Assembly (NCBI RefSeq): GCF_001447385.1
Contig: NZ_LLWQ01000142.1
Coordinates: 1 to 64,000 of the forward strand
Source: Paracoccus sp. MKU1
GTDB taxonomy: Bacteria; Pseudomonadota; Alphaproteobacteria; Rhodobacterales; Rhodobacteraceae
Reading direction: 5' to 3'
DNA length: 64,000 nt
Each line of letters opens with the position of its first letter. Position 1 is the stretch's first letter. The notes under the pieces were generated by a model. The model was not told the DNA's origin. It saw only the letters and a list, made by a program, of their open reading frames with translations, and did not search any database. Shown here in pieces: positions 34,294 through 43,538 of the stretch. The translations under genes were made by a program, and so were the position numbers.

Positions 34294-34898
34294 GGGCGGA
34301 ATGGCTGCGCCGCGAGGGTGCCGACGAGTTGATCGTGGTGCTGACCGGCTGGGCGGTGGGGGTGGAGCCGATCCGGCATCTGGCCGGGCCGGCGGATGTG
34401 CTGGTGCTGTCGGATTACCGCGACCTGTCCGCGCCGGACTGGCCCGAGGGCTATGCGGCGATGGATCTGGTCGCCTATTCCTTCGGCGTGGCGGCGGCCT
34501 GCCAATTGCCGGAGCTGGGGGGCTTTCGCCACAAGGTGGCGGTCTGCGGGTCCTGGGTGCCCTGCGACGACGATCTGGGGGTTCCGCGCGAGCTGATGCG
34601 GGCCACGGCGGCGAACCTGTCCGACCTGTCGCTGCGGCGCTTCGCGCGGCGGGCGGGATGCCCTGCGGCCGCCGGCGCCGATCTGGCCGATCTGGGCGAG
34701 GAGTTGCAGGCGGTGATGGGCTGGGAGGCCGGGCAGGTCCCGGGTTTCGACCGCATCCTGCTGGGCGCCGCCGACCGCATCTTTCCGCTGAAGAACCTGA
34801 TCCGCGCCTGGCAGGGCTGGCCGGTCGAGACCCGGGTGCTGGATTGCGGGCACAATCCCTTCGCCCTGTGGCGCGACTGGTCCGAGGTGCTGGCATGA
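34290..34898 (+). CDS. bioG: Pimeloyl-ACP methyl ester esterase, BioG type
   Basis: 202 residues of the DUF452/BioG family: an alpha/beta-hydrolase that removes the methyl group from pimeloyl-ACP methyl ester after chain elongation. Visible are LTGWAVG near the N-terminus, the nucleophile region LVAYSFGVAAA with Ser as catalytic nucleophile, WVPCDDDLGVP, and the C-terminal DCGHNPFALW with the likely catalytic His. It substitutes for E. coli BioH. Confidence 0.88.
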   Translation: MRAEWLRREGADELIVVLTGWAVGVEPIRHLAGPADVLVLSDYRDLSAPDWPEGYAAMDLVAYSFGVAAACQLPELGGFRHKVAVCGSWVPCDDDLGVPRELMRATAANLSDLSLRRFARRAGCPAAAGADLADLGEELQAVMGWEAGQVPGFDRILLGAADRIFPLKNLIRAWQGWPVETRVLDCGHNPFALWRDWSEVLA

Positions 34899-35638
34899 AC
34901 GCGCTGGCCGGGCGGGTGGCGCGGTCCTTCGCGCGCGGCATGCGGACCTATGACGGGGCGGCGCTGGCGCAGCGGCAAATCGCGGCGCGGCTGTTCGCGG
35001 CCTATCGCCGGGCAGCGCCGGGGCATCGCCCGGAACGGGTGCTGGAGGCGGGTTATGGCTCGGGCCACCTGACCCGGCAGCTGCTGGGGTTGCGGCCGGC
35101 GCGGCTGTGGCTGAACGATCTGGCGGCGCCGGAACTGCCGGGGGTCGCGGCGGAATACCGGCCGGGCGACGTGGCCGAGGTGGCGCTGCCCGAAGGGGTG
35201 GAGCTGGCGGCCTCGGCCTCGATGATCCAATGGGTCGAGGATCCGGCGCGGGTCGTCGGCCGGCTGTGCGATGCGGTCGCGCCGGGGGGCTGGCTGGCGC
35301 TCTCGGGCTTCGCGCCCGGGCATTTTCCCGAGTTGCGGGCCTTGGGCAGCCGGGCGGCGGCGCCGTCCTATCTGACCGGGGCCGGGATGGCGGCGCTGCT
35401 GCCGCCGGGCTGGCGGGTCCGGGGTGCCGGGGAATGGCGGATCGCGCTGCATTTTCCCGGCGCGCTGGAGGTCTTGCGCCATCTGCGCGCCACCGGGGTC
35501 AATGGCTGCGCCGGGCAGTTCCGTTCGCCGGGCGCGCTGCGCGATTTCATGGCGCGCTACGAGGCGCGGCATGGCGGGGCGCGGGGCGTCGCCCTGACCT
35601 ATGTCGCCAGCTGGCTGGTGGCTGAGCGGTGCGCCTAG
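34895..35638 (+). CDS. bioC: Malonyl-ACP O-methyltransferase
   Basis: 247 residues. SAM-binding Rossmann motif VLEAGYGSGHLTRQLL, with WLNDLA and ASASMIQWVEDPARVV downstream. It methylates malonyl-ACP to begin pimeloyl synthesis with the fatty acid enzymes. Last operon gene. Its TAG overlaps the convergent bioR stop in a CTAG tetramer. Confidence 0.9.
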   Translation: MNALAGRVARSFARGMRTYDGAALAQRQIAARLFAAYRRAAPGHRPERVLEAGYGSGHLTRQLLGLRPARLWLNDLAAPELPGVAAEYRPGDVAEVALPEGVELAASASMIQWVEDPARVVGRLCDAVAPGGWLALSGFAPGHFPELRALGSRAAAPSYLTGAGMAALLPPGWRVRGAGEWRIALHFPGALEVLRHLRATGVNGCAGQFRSPGALRDFMARYEARHGGARGVALTYVASWLVAERCA

Positions 35639-36300
35639 CCGTGGATGGCGAAGGCGTCGGGCTTGCCGCTGGTCGAGGGCGCCGGGCGGCGGCCGATCCA
35701 GCGCACATGGCGGGCGAGCGTGGCGCAGGCGGTGTCCACCTCGCCCTTGCGCAGGGCGGCCAGGATGGCGCGGTGGTCGTGATCGGTGCGCGTTTCCCAG
35801 TTCGATTGCCAGGCGGCGAAGAGGAAACGGGCGCTGGCCGCGTGCAGGTCGTCGATGGCGGCCAGCAGGCGCGGCATGGCGCAGGGGGTCAGGATCAGCT
35901 TGTGGAAACGGCGGTTCGCCGCCTCCCACGAACGCACGTCGCGCGAGGCGTCGCCGGCCTTGGTCGCCTCTTCCGCGGCATTGAGGATCGCCGGGGTCAG
36001 GTGCGGCGCGGCGTGGCGCAGCGCGAGTTCCTCGAGCGCGGCGCGCATCTCGGCCACTTCCTTGACCTCGGGCAGGTCGAAGGCGGCGACGCGCACGCCG
36101 CGGCGCGGTTCGCTGATCGCCAGGCCCTGGGCCTCGAGCCGGCGGAAGGCTTCGCGCACCGGGACGTGGCTGGCGCCGAATTCCTCGGCGATGCGGTCCT
36201 GGCGCAGGCGCTCGCCGGGGCCGATCTCGCCCGATACGATCCGGTCGGCCAGCACGCGGCTGATGCGGACGGCCAAGGTTTCTTCCGATCCTGCGCTCAT
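35635..36300 (-). CDS. bioR: GntR/FCD regulator, probable BioR
   Basis: 221 residues from the ATG at 36300. The N-terminal winged HTH has RISRVLADRIVSGEIGPGERLRQ and EEFGASHVPVREAFRRLEAQGL; the C-terminal FCD domain has helical blocks with metal-site histidines (NRRFHKLILTPC; HDHRAILAALR). BioR is the biotin repressor of alphaproteobacteria and usually adjoins bio genes; here it converges on the bio operon, whose promoter bears BioR-like boxes. The BioR assignment rests on context plus family. Confidence 0.8.
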   Translation of the reverse strand: MSAGSEETLAVRISRVLADRIVSGEIGPGERLRQDRIAEEFGASHVPVREAFRRLEAQGLAISEPRRGVRVAAFDLPEVKEVAEMRAALEELALRHAAPHLTPAILNAAEEATKAGDASRDVRSWEAANRRFHKLILTPCAMPRLLAAIDDLHAASARFLFAAWQSNWETRTDHDHRAILAALRKGEVDTACATLARHVRWIGRRPAPSTSGKPDAFAIHG

Positions 36301-36329
36301 GGCGGCATGGATAAGCCGCGGGGCGGGGA

Positions 36330-36339
36330 TTGTCGATAA
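36330..36339 (-). promoter_or_regulatory. BioR-like box ahead of bioR
   Basis: TTATCGACAA on the minus strand, one mismatch from TTATMKATAA, 30 bp upstream of the bioR start. Suggests autoregulation. Confidence 0.4.
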
Positions 36340-36343
36340 GGCT

Positions 36344-36913
36344 TCAGGGCAGGGGCCAACGCGCCAGGGGGACATGCCGGCCCAGGCCTTGCAGGCTGTC
36401 GATCAGCACCAGCTCGTCCACCCGCCAATGCACCGGCGGCACGGCGATGCCTTCGGGCGGCAGGGGCTTGCCATAGGCCAGCGTCACATGCGGCGTGACC
36501 CGGTGGCGGGCGACGGCCAGCCCGGCTTCGGCAAGGCGCTGCCAGAGCGTCTGGCACAGCGCGTCGGGGGCGGGGCTTTCCTGCCGGCCGACCAGCACCA
36601 GCGGCCGGTCGCGGCGGCGCGGCGGGCCGAAGGTGGTCAGCCGGTCCAGCACCAGCTCGAAAGCCGGGAAATCCAGCCCGTCCAGCGGCCGGCCAAGCGC
36701 CTCGGCCATCCATGGCTGGAGCTGCGGGGTGCGGATCACCGGCAGGATGGTCATGTGCAGGGTGGCGCGGCGAAAGCGGTCGCGGCGGTTCGCGATCTGC
36801 CAGGCCGCCTCGATCTGCGTCACCACCTCGGGCGGCGGGATGGCGACGAAAAGCAGGAAATGCTCGCGCGGCGTTTCCTGCGGTATGTCCTGCGCTTGCG
36901 TGGCGTCGGGCAT
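36344..36913 (-). CDS. thpR: RNA 2',3'-cyclic phosphodiesterase / 2H ligase family
   Basis: 189 residues. The two 2H-superfamily motifs HMTI and HVTL (each HxT followed by a hydrophobic residue) are present in TLHMTILPVI and VTPHVTLAYG, together with an N-terminal LLFVAIPPP. The family opens 2',3'-cyclic phosphates of RNA and was first named 2'-5' RNA ligase. It follows lutC by 48 bp and may ride on the lactate transcript without a functional link. Confidence 0.85.
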   Translation of the reverse strand: MPDATQAQDIPQETPREHFLLFVAIPPPEVVTQIEAAWQIANRRDRFRRATLHMTILPVIRTPQLQPWMAEALGRPLDGLDFPAFELVLDRLTTFGPPRRRDRPLVLVGRQESPAPDALCQTLWQRLAEAGLAVARHRVTPHVTLAYGKPLPPEGIAVPPVHWRVDELVLIDSLQGLGRHVPLARWPLP

Positions 36914-36961
36914 CGCGGCCTCCCATGGCTGCCGCCATGCTAGGGCAAATCGCGGCGGCGG

Positions 36962-37606
36962 TCAGCCCGGCTCGGCGATGAGGATGACATGCAGGAAGCC
37001 GGGGCCGTGCGCGCCGCGCACATAGCTGCCCTCGATATCGGTGGTGCCGCTGGGGCCGGTGATGAGGATGGCGTTGCGCGGGATCGCCTGGGCGGACAGG
37101 CGGGCGGCGTAATCCTCGAGATGCGGCAGCAGCGTCGCCTCGCGCAGCACCACGACGTGATGCAGCGGCAGGAAGGCCATGAGGATCGGGTTTTCGGGCC
37201 CGGAATGGACGACCAGAGAGCCGCTTTCGGCGATGCCGTAAAGCGCCAGGCCAAGCGCCGCGGGCTCGTCCGCGGCGACGCCCGGATGCGGGGCGAGGCC
37301 CTGCCAGTCCAGCGCCGCCAGCTCCGGCGCGGGCTGCATGGCGAAGCTTGGCGGCAGGCCATGGGCGGAAAGATAGCGGGCCATGGCCTGCGGCAGCTCG
37401 GCCATGCCGGCCACGCGGTCGATGCTGGTGCCGAGCGCCGTGGCCTTCAGCGCGAAGGCATCGGGCAGCGCCGGCGCAGCCAGGCGCGGGCGGGCGGTGT
37501 CGGCGGGGTCGAGCAGCGCGACGGCCTCGGCCGCGATCTGCGCCGGCGGCTTGCCGGGGCCGAGGGTGGCGCGGATGGCCGAGAGGATGCGGTCGCGGGC
37601 GGTCAT
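36962..37606 (-). CDS. lutC: L-lactate utilisation protein LutC
   Basis: 214 residues, DUF162/LUD family: ILSAIRATLG near the N-terminus, GIAESGSLVV, RNAILITGPSGTTDIEGSYVRGAHGP near the end. LutABC together oxidise L-lactate to pyruvate in organisms lacking or complementing LldD. Its ATG overlaps the lutB stop by 4 bp. Confidence 0.9.
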   Translation of the reverse strand: MTARDRILSAIRATLGPGKPPAQIAAEAVALLDPADTARPRLAAPALPDAFALKATALGTSIDRVAGMAELPQAMARYLSAHGLPPSFAMQPAPELAALDWQGLAPHPGVAADEPAALGLALYGIAESGSLVVHSGPENPILMAFLPLHHVVVLREATLLPHLEDYAARLSAQAIPRNAILITGPSGTTDIEGSYVRGAHGPGFLHVILIAEPG

Positions 37607-39012
37607 TTGCGGCCTTTCTGCTGGGCACGGTATTGGTCCATGAAGCTTTGCGCCGCCGGGCGGGGCAGGTCGCGATGGTCGGTCCAGCCCCCGGCCAGCG
37701 GCAGGCGCGAGATCCAGCCGCCCCTGCCGAACAGCCGCAGAAGCGGCAAGCCGATGCGGGTGGCGAGGCGATAGAGCCGGGGGCGGCGGGCCAGTTGCGC
37801 CCAGAGGCCGATGCCGGCGCGGACCGAACCGGGCTCCAGCCCCTCGCGCCAGCTGCGGCGGCGCCAGGCGCGCAACAGCGTCGGCAGCGGGATGCCGACC
37901 GGGCAGACCTCGGCGCAGCGGCCGTTCATGGTGCAGGCATTGGGCAGGTCGCGGGACGCCGCCAGCCCGTCCAGCACCGGCGTCAGGACCGAGCCCATCG
38001 GGCCGGGATAGGTGCCGCCATAGGCATGGCCGCCGATCTGGCGATAGACGACGCAATGGTTCATGCAGGCGCCGCAGCGGATGCAGCGCAGCATCTCGCG
38101 GAACTCGTTCGCCAGCATTGTCGCGCGGCCGTTGTCGACCAGCACGATATGCATCTCTTCGGGCCCGTCGGCATCGCCGGGGCGCCTGGGGCCGGCATGG
38201 AAGGTGGTGTATTGCGTCATCTCGCCGCCCGTCGCGGACCGCACCAGCAGGCGCAGCAGCGCGAAGGCATGGGCGGTCGAGGGCACCAGCTTCTCGATCC
38301 CCGCGGTGACGATATGGATGCGCGGCGGCGTGGTGGTCAGTTCGGCATTGCCCTCGTTGGTAACGGTGCAGGTGGCGCCGGTATCGGCGACCAGGAAATT
38401 CGCGCCCGAGATGCCGATATCGGCGGACAGGAATTTCTCGCGCAGCACCCGGCGGGCGCTTTGCACCATGGTCGCCGGATCCTCGGCGGCGGGGGGCGGC
38501 TGGTGGCCGGCCTTGAAAAGCTCGGCCACCTGTTCGCGGGTGCGGTGCATGGCGGGCCAGATGATATGCGAGGGCGCCTCGCCGGCCAGCTGGATGATGT
38601 GCTCGGCCAGATCGGTCTCGACCCGCTCGATGCCGGCATCGGCCAAGGCATGCGGCAGGCCGATCTCCTCGCCCAGCATGGATTTGGCGCGGGTCACCAG
38701 CTTGGCCTCGGCGGCCAGGCAGATGCGGGTGACGATGGCGCGGGCCTCGGCATCGTCGGCGGCCCAGTGGACCTGCGCGCCGCGGGCGGTGGCGTTTCGC
38801 TCGAACTGTTCCAGGTAATGGTCGAGATGGGCGGTGACATGGTCCTTGATCGCCTTGCCGCGGGCGCGGGCGGCCTCGAATTCCGGGAAGGCGGCGAGGG
38901 CCGCGGCGCGCTTCCTTTCGGCATTGCCGGTGGTGCGGTCGATGGCGGTTTTCAGCACCGGATCGGCCAGGGCCGCCTTGGCGCGGTCCTTGAAATCGGG
39001 CAGGGCGCTCAT
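37603..39012 (-). CDS. lutB: L-lactate oxidation iron-sulfur protein LutB
   Basis: 469 residues. The LUD domain comes first (AKSMLGEEIGLPHALADAGIE; SGANFLVADTGA), then two 4Fe-4S motifs, CIRCGACMNHC and CTMNGRCAEVCPVG, and a DUF3390-like C-terminus. It carries electrons between the LutABC subunits and presumably the quinone pool. Starts in an overlap with lutA. Confidence 0.93.
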   Translation of the reverse strand: MSALPDFKDRAKAALADPVLKTAIDRTTGNAERKRAAALAAFPEFEAARARGKAIKDHVTAHLDHYLEQFERNATARGAQVHWAADDAEARAIVTRICLAAEAKLVTRAKSMLGEEIGLPHALADAGIERVETDLAEHIIQLAGEAPSHIIWPAMHRTREQVAELFKAGHQPPPAAEDPATMVQSARRVLREKFLSADIGISGANFLVADTGATCTVTNEGNAELTTTPPRIHIVTAGIEKLVPSTAHAFALLRLLVRSATGGEMTQYTTFHAGPRRPGDADGPEEMHIVLVDNGRATMLANEFREMLRCIRCGACMNHCVVYRQIGGHAYGGTYPGPMGSVLTPVLDGLAASRDLPNACTMNGRCAEVCPVGIPLPTLLRAWRRRSWREGLEPGSVRAGIGLWAQLARRPRLYRLATRIGLPLLRLFGRGGWISRLPLAGGWTDHRDLPRPAAQSFMDQYRAQQKGRK

Positions 39013-39779
39013 GATGCCTCCTCGCCGATGGCGGGGCCATCCGCTTGGCCGGCCAGCACCTCGACGGTGTGGAAGCAGCGGGTCTTTGCGCCGCGGCGAT
39101 GCAGTTTGCCGGCCATGTTCATCAGGCAGCCCAGATCGCCGGCCAGCAGGATCTCGGCGCCAGTCTCCTCGATGGCCTCGGCCTTTTCGGTGACGATGGC
39201 GTTGGAGATGTCGGAATATTTCACGCAGAAGGTGCCGCCGAAGCCGCAGCAGACATCGTTGCCGGGCAGGCCGCGCATTTCCAGCCCTTCGACATGGGAC
39301 AGCAGCGCGCGCGGCTGGGCGGCGATGCCAAGCTCGCGCAGGCCCGAGCAGCTGTCGTGATAGGTGGCGGAAGCATTGAGCCTCCGCCCCGCGGGCGCAT
39401 AGCCCATGACATCGGCCAGGAAACTGGTGATCTCATGGGTTTTTGCGGCCATGGCCCTGGCGCGGGCGGCCCAGTCCGGGTCGCCCGCCAGCAGGTCCGG
39501 ATAGCCATGCACTATGGTTGCCGCGCAGGAGCCCGAGGGCAGGACGACATGGTCGTAACCCTCGAAGGCCGCGATGGTCTGGCGGGCCAGATGCGCCGCA
39601 TCGCGGTCGTCGCCGCTGTTCAGCGCCGGCTGGCCGCAGCAGGTCTGGGCCTGCGGCACCTCGACCACGCAGCCCGCTTCCTCAAGAAGCTGGAGGGTTG
39701 CGAAGCCGATCTGCGGGCGGATGGCATCGACAAGGCAGGTCACGAACAGACCGACCCTGGGACGTGGCTGTGCGGACAT
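39009..39779 (-). CDS. lutA: L-lactate oxidation protein LutA (CCG domains)
   Basis: 256 residues with two cysteine-rich CCG domains: AQTCCGQPALNSG and NDVCCGFGGTFCVKY, the motif of heterodisulfide-reductase-like subunits. The ATG at 39779 is preceded by AGGAGGATGCAGCC; a longer in-frame extension would cross the palindromic repeat upstream and is unlikely. First of the three lut genes. Confidence 0.92.
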   Translation of the reverse strand: MSAQPRPRVGLFVTCLVDAIRPQIGFATLQLLEEAGCVVEVPQAQTCCGQPALNSGDDRDAAHLARQTIAAFEGYDHVVLPSGSCAATIVHGYPDLLAGDPDWAARARAMAAKTHEITSFLADVMGYAPAGRRLNASATYHDSCSGLRELGIAAQPRALLSHVEGLEMRGLPGNDVCCGFGGTFCVKYSDISNAIVTEKAEAIEETGAEILLAGDLGCLMNMAGKLHRRGAKTRCFHTVEVLAGQADGPAIGEEAS

Positions 39780-39797
39780 GGCTGCATCCTCCTGTTC

Positions 39798-39841
39798 TTT
39801 CGTGGATAAATATCCTGGGGGTCCGGGGGCAGCGCCCCCGG
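39798..39841 (-). repeat. Second copy of the palindromic intergenic repeat
   Basis: Plus strand TTCTTTCGTGGATAAATATCC followed by GGGGG and a perfect 8-bp stem CCGGGGGC-AGC-GCCCCCGG (39823-39841). The tag differs from the copy at 13882 at only a few positions and has the same orientation relative to transcription. It separates lctP from lutA. Confidence 0.6.
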
Positions 39842-39861
39842 TCCGTTTGGCGGAGCCCGGC

Positions 39862-41553
39862 CTATTGGGCCGGGGCGACGATGGGCGGGGCCTCGGGCAC
39901 CATTGCGGTAAAGGGCGGCAGATAGGCCTGGGCCATGACGAGCACGCCGACCAGCGCCGCCAGCGCCACCGAATGGAAGAACACGAAGCGCAGGATCGAA
40001 CCCTCGTGCCCATAGCATTTGGTCGCGGTCGAGGCGACGACGATGGATTGCGCGTCGATCATCTTGCCCATGACCCCGCCCGAGGAGTTGGCCGCGGCCA
40101 TCAGCACCGGGTTCAGGTTCAGCTGCTGCGCCGTGACCTTCTGCAAGCCGCCGAACAGCACGTTCGAGGCGGTGTCCGAGCCGGTGACGGCGACGCCGAG
40201 CCAGCCCAGCAGCGTGCCGAAGAACGGATAGAGCCAGCCGGTATTGGCGAAGGCCAGGCCCATGGTCGCGTCCAGCCCCGAATAGCGGGTGACGTAACCC
40301 AGCGCCAGCATGCAGGCGATGGTGATCAGCGAGAAGCGGATCATCCAGAAGGTCCTGCCATACATGCGCAGCAGGCCCATCGGGCTGTAGCCCAGCATCA
40401 GCCCCGAGACCAGCGCCGACAGCAGGATGCCGGTGCCGGTCATCGACAGGATGTTGAAGTTGAAGATCGCGGCCTCGGCATGCGCCTCGGGGGCGACCGG
40501 GGGCACCTTCTGGACCAGCCCGTCCAGGCCCGCGACCGGGATCTTGGCGCTGAAGACGCCGTCGAGCAGCACCTTGATCTGCGGCACGCCCCAAAGGAAG
40601 ACGAAGACCGACAGGATGACCCAGGGCATCCAGGCCTTCAGCACCGAGCGGCTGGCGACGGGCTTGCCCGCGGCGCCCTCATGCACCTCGTCCTTGACGT
40701 CGTCCGAGGACCAGTCGCGCGGCGCCTCGGTGATCGGGTTCTTCGGCCGCCAGATGCGCAGGAAGCCGGCGAGGCAGAGCATCGAGCTGATCGCGGCGAC
40801 GATGTCCACCAGCCAGGGGCCGTGGAAATTCGAGACCAGGTATTGCGGGATGGCGAAGGAGGCGCCCGCCACCAGCAGCGCCGGCCAGACCTCGATCATG
40901 CGGCGGAAGCCGACGAAGGCCCAGATCAGCCAGAAGGGCACGATGACCGAGAAGAAGGGCAGCTGGCGGCCGATCATGGCCGAAAGCTCCATCAGGTCGA
41001 GCCCGGTCACGGCGGAAAGCGCGATCACCGGCGTCCCCAGCGCGCCATAGGCCACCGGCGCCGTGTTGGCGATCAGCGACAGGCCCGCGGCCGAGAGCGG
41101 CGAGAAGCCCAGCCCCATCAGCATGGCGGCGGTCACGGCGACCGGGGTGCCGAAGCCCGCCGCGCCCTCGAAGAAGGCGCCGAAGCTGAAGGCGATGAAC
41201 AGGAGCTGCATGCGCCTGTCGTCGGAGATGTTGCGGATCGAGTGCCGCAACACGTCGAACTCGCCCTTTTCGTTCGTCAGCTGGTAGAGGAAGATGACGT
41301 TCAGGATGATCCAGCCGATCGGCATCAGGCCGAAGGCGGCGCCATAGACGGCGGACATGCCGGCAAGGCCGACCGGCATGCCGAAGCCGATGATCGCCAC
41401 GGCCAGCGCGGCGATCAGGCCCAGCATGGCGGCGATATGGGCGCGGATCTCGAAAATGCCGATGGCGCCCAGAAGGACCAGCACCGGGATGGCGGCGACG
41501 ATGGTCGACAGGACCATGTTGCCGAAGGGGTCGTATATCTGTGACCAGATCAT
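39862..41553 (-). CDS. lctP: L-lactate permease
   Basis: 563 residues of the LctP/LldP family with about 13 hydrophobic segments. Signature blocks: FGAFFEGAAGFGTPVAVTAA, PVAYGALGTPV, and near the end VTGSDTASNVLFGGLQ and ANSSGGVMGKMIDAQSIVVAS. Proton-coupled uptake of lactate (and glycolate) through the inner membrane. Lies between dld and lutA; the 181-bp gap upstream (41554-41734) shows no clear promoter. Confidence 0.94.
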   Translation of the reverse strand: MIWSQIYDPFGNMVLSTIVAAIPVLVLLGAIGIFEIRAHIAAMLGLIAALAVAIIGFGMPVGLAGMSAVYGAAFGLMPIGWIILNVIFLYQLTNEKGEFDVLRHSIRNISDDRRMQLLFIAFSFGAFFEGAAGFGTPVAVTAAMLMGLGFSPLSAAGLSLIANTAPVAYGALGTPVIALSAVTGLDLMELSAMIGRQLPFFSVIVPFWLIWAFVGFRRMIEVWPALLVAGASFAIPQYLVSNFHGPWLVDIVAAISSMLCLAGFLRIWRPKNPITEAPRDWSSDDVKDEVHEGAAGKPVASRSVLKAWMPWVILSVFVFLWGVPQIKVLLDGVFSAKIPVAGLDGLVQKVPPVAPEAHAEAAIFNFNILSMTGTGILLSALVSGLMLGYSPMGLLRMYGRTFWMIRFSLITIACMLALGYVTRYSGLDATMGLAFANTGWLYPFFGTLLGWLGVAVTGSDTASNVLFGGLQKVTAQQLNLNPVLMAAANSSGGVMGKMIDAQSIVVASTATKCYGHEGSILRFVFFHSVALAALVGVLVMAQAYLPPFTAMVPEAPPIVAPAQ

Positions 41554-41734
41554 GGAATATTCCTTGTCATGGCAGGCATGTCAGCGCGACGCGGCCGGGC
41601 CGCCGGCATGGCTGTCCTGATGAAGCGATGGATCTGTGGCGCCGGCATGCCGGGCGCGGCGGGATTGCATTCCTCTCCTCCCTGTCTCCTCTGCTGATGC
41701 TCCTGGCGGCGCGGGGCCGCGTTCGCGCCGGCGG

Positions 41735-43444
41735 TCAATGCCAATGCGCGCATTTCGAGGTCTGGCCGATGCCCGGGTTCAGGCTGTTGGTCGGGTCCAG
41801 CTGCCGATAGAAGCCGGCCAGTTCCGGCTTGGCGTGGTAAAGGTGACCGACATTGTGCTCGGCCGGGTATTCGGCGCCGCGTTCGTCCAGCAGGCGCCAC
41901 ATCTCGTGCTCGACGGTCAGGCAGTCCTGGCCTTTCTTCACCACGTAGTCCTGATGGAAGACGTGGCAGAAGAAATGGCCGTAATAGAGCTTCTTCTCGA
42001 TCTTGGCGTCGAGCTCGGGCGGCAGGCGCTCGACCCAGTCGCGGTCGTTGCGGCGCAGCGCGATGTCGAGGGCCACGATGTCCTCGACCTCGCGGGCATG
42101 GATGGCGCGGTAGCGCACGGCGGCGCCGGCCACGGCGAAACGGTGCAGGAAGGCGGCCTTGCCCTCGTCGGGGGTGCATTCGAACATGTCGCCCTGCGCC
42201 GAGGGGAAGATGCGGCCGAGATGGTCGCGCGCCTCGGCGATGCCGGCGCCGCCCATGCGCAGCAGCAGGTGGTGTTCGTAGCGGTCGCGGAAGGCGTTCA
42301 TGCGCTTGGGCAGGTGCTGGGGCATCAGCGCCGCGATCCCCTGCGCCAGCCGGTCCGAGAGCGTCGCGCCCAGCCCCAGCCGCTCGGTCAGCGCGTCCAT
42401 GCGCGCCTTGGCGGCGAACAGGGCCGGCATGCGGTCGGTGCCGGCATGGCGGATGAACAGGAAGGTGTCCTTGCCGTATTGCGCCGCGATGTCATAGGCG
42501 TCGCGGTGGATGTATTCGCCGGCGATGGGCAGGCTCTGGAAATGCGCCAGGATGTGGCGGCGGATCTCGGTCAGCTCGTCCGGGTCGTTGCTGCCGATAT
42601 AGAAGACCGCCGTGTCCGTTTCGGCCTGGAACGTGTCCAGCCGCACGGCGAAGACCGCGAGCTTGCCGGCGCAGCCCGAGGATTCGTGCAGCCGGCGCGG
42701 GTCGGCGTTGAAGCGGGCGGGCGTCGCGGCCTCGATGTCGCGGACATGATCGGCATATTCTCGGTCCGAGGCCCAGGCGTCGGTGGGCGCGGGGGCGGGC
42801 AATTCGCCCCTTTCGACGCGGGCCAGGATGGTTTCGGGATCGTCGCCGAGGTCGAGGCCCAGGTGGTTGACCAGCGCGACCGAGCCGTCGGCGCGCACCT
42901 CGGCGTAGAGGCTCATCTCGGTATAGGCCGGGCCGCGCTGGATCAGCGCGCCGCCGGAATTGTTGCAGATGCCGCCCAGCACCGAGGCGCCGATGCAGCT
43001 TGAGCCGATGACCGAATGCGGCTCGCGTCCCAGCGGGCGCAGGCGCTTTTCCAGCGCGTCGAGCGTGGCGCCGGGCAGGCAGAGCACCTGTTCGCCCGCG
43101 CCGATGAGGTGGATGCCGCGCAGGCGCATGACCGAGACCAGCACGATCTCGCGGTCGTAATCCTGGCCCCAGGGGGTTGAGCCGCCGGTGAGCCCGGTAT
43201 TCGCCGCTTGCAGGATCACCGCGCGGCCGGAGGCGACGGCGGCGTTCAGGACCCGCCACATCTCGACCAGCGAGCCGGGGCGGACCACCGCGGCGACCGG
43301 CCCCTCGCCATAGCGGAAGCCGCGGCTATAGCGGCGGGTGGCGCGGGGCGCGGTCAGCACATGCGCCGGCCCCACGATCTGGCGCAGCCGGTCCAGCAAC
43401 TGGGCACGGTCTGCGGCTGGCTCGGCCTGGCCGGGTCGCGTCAT
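41735..43444 (-). CDS. dld: Quinone-dependent D-lactate dehydrogenase
   Basis: 569 residues. FAD-binding PCMH domain (about 40-215: LQAANTGLTGGSTPWG; IGSSCIGASVLGGICNNSGGALIQ) and the C-terminal membrane-binding D-lactate dehydrogenase domain (GRIFPSAQGDMFECTPDEGKAAFLHRF; YGHFFCHVFHQDYVVKKG). Peripheral membrane enzyme that passes electrons from D-lactate to quinone. First gene of the lactate transcript, divergent from the GntR-type regulator. Confidence 0.94.
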   Translation of the reverse strand: MTRPGQAEPAADRAQLLDRLRQIVGPAHVLTAPRATRRYSRGFRYGEGPVAAVVRPGSLVEMWRVLNAAVASGRAVILQAANTGLTGGSTPWGQDYDREIVLVSVMRLRGIHLIGAGEQVLCLPGATLDALEKRLRPLGREPHSVIGSSCIGASVLGGICNNSGGALIQRGPAYTEMSLYAEVRADGSVALVNHLGLDLGDDPETILARVERGELPAPAPTDAWASDREYADHVRDIEAATPARFNADPRRLHESSGCAGKLAVFAVRLDTFQAETDTAVFYIGSNDPDELTEIRRHILAHFQSLPIAGEYIHRDAYDIAAQYGKDTFLFIRHAGTDRMPALFAAKARMDALTERLGLGATLSDRLAQGIAALMPQHLPKRMNAFRDRYEHHLLLRMGGAGIAEARDHLGRIFPSAQGDMFECTPDEGKAAFLHRFAVAGAAVRYRAIHAREVEDIVALDIALRRNDRDWVERLPPELDAKIEKKLYYGHFFCHVFHQDYVVKKGQDCLTVEHEMWRLLDERGAEYPAEHNVGHLYHAKPELAGFYRQLDPTNSLNPGIGQTSKCAHWH

Positions 43445-43538
43445 GGCTTTCCCCTCCCGTCACATGCGGGGGCCGGTCCCGCGCATGGCGCGGCCTGAGC
43501 AGATCGCTTTACCTTCCCCTCTATCTTGGTAAAATAAT

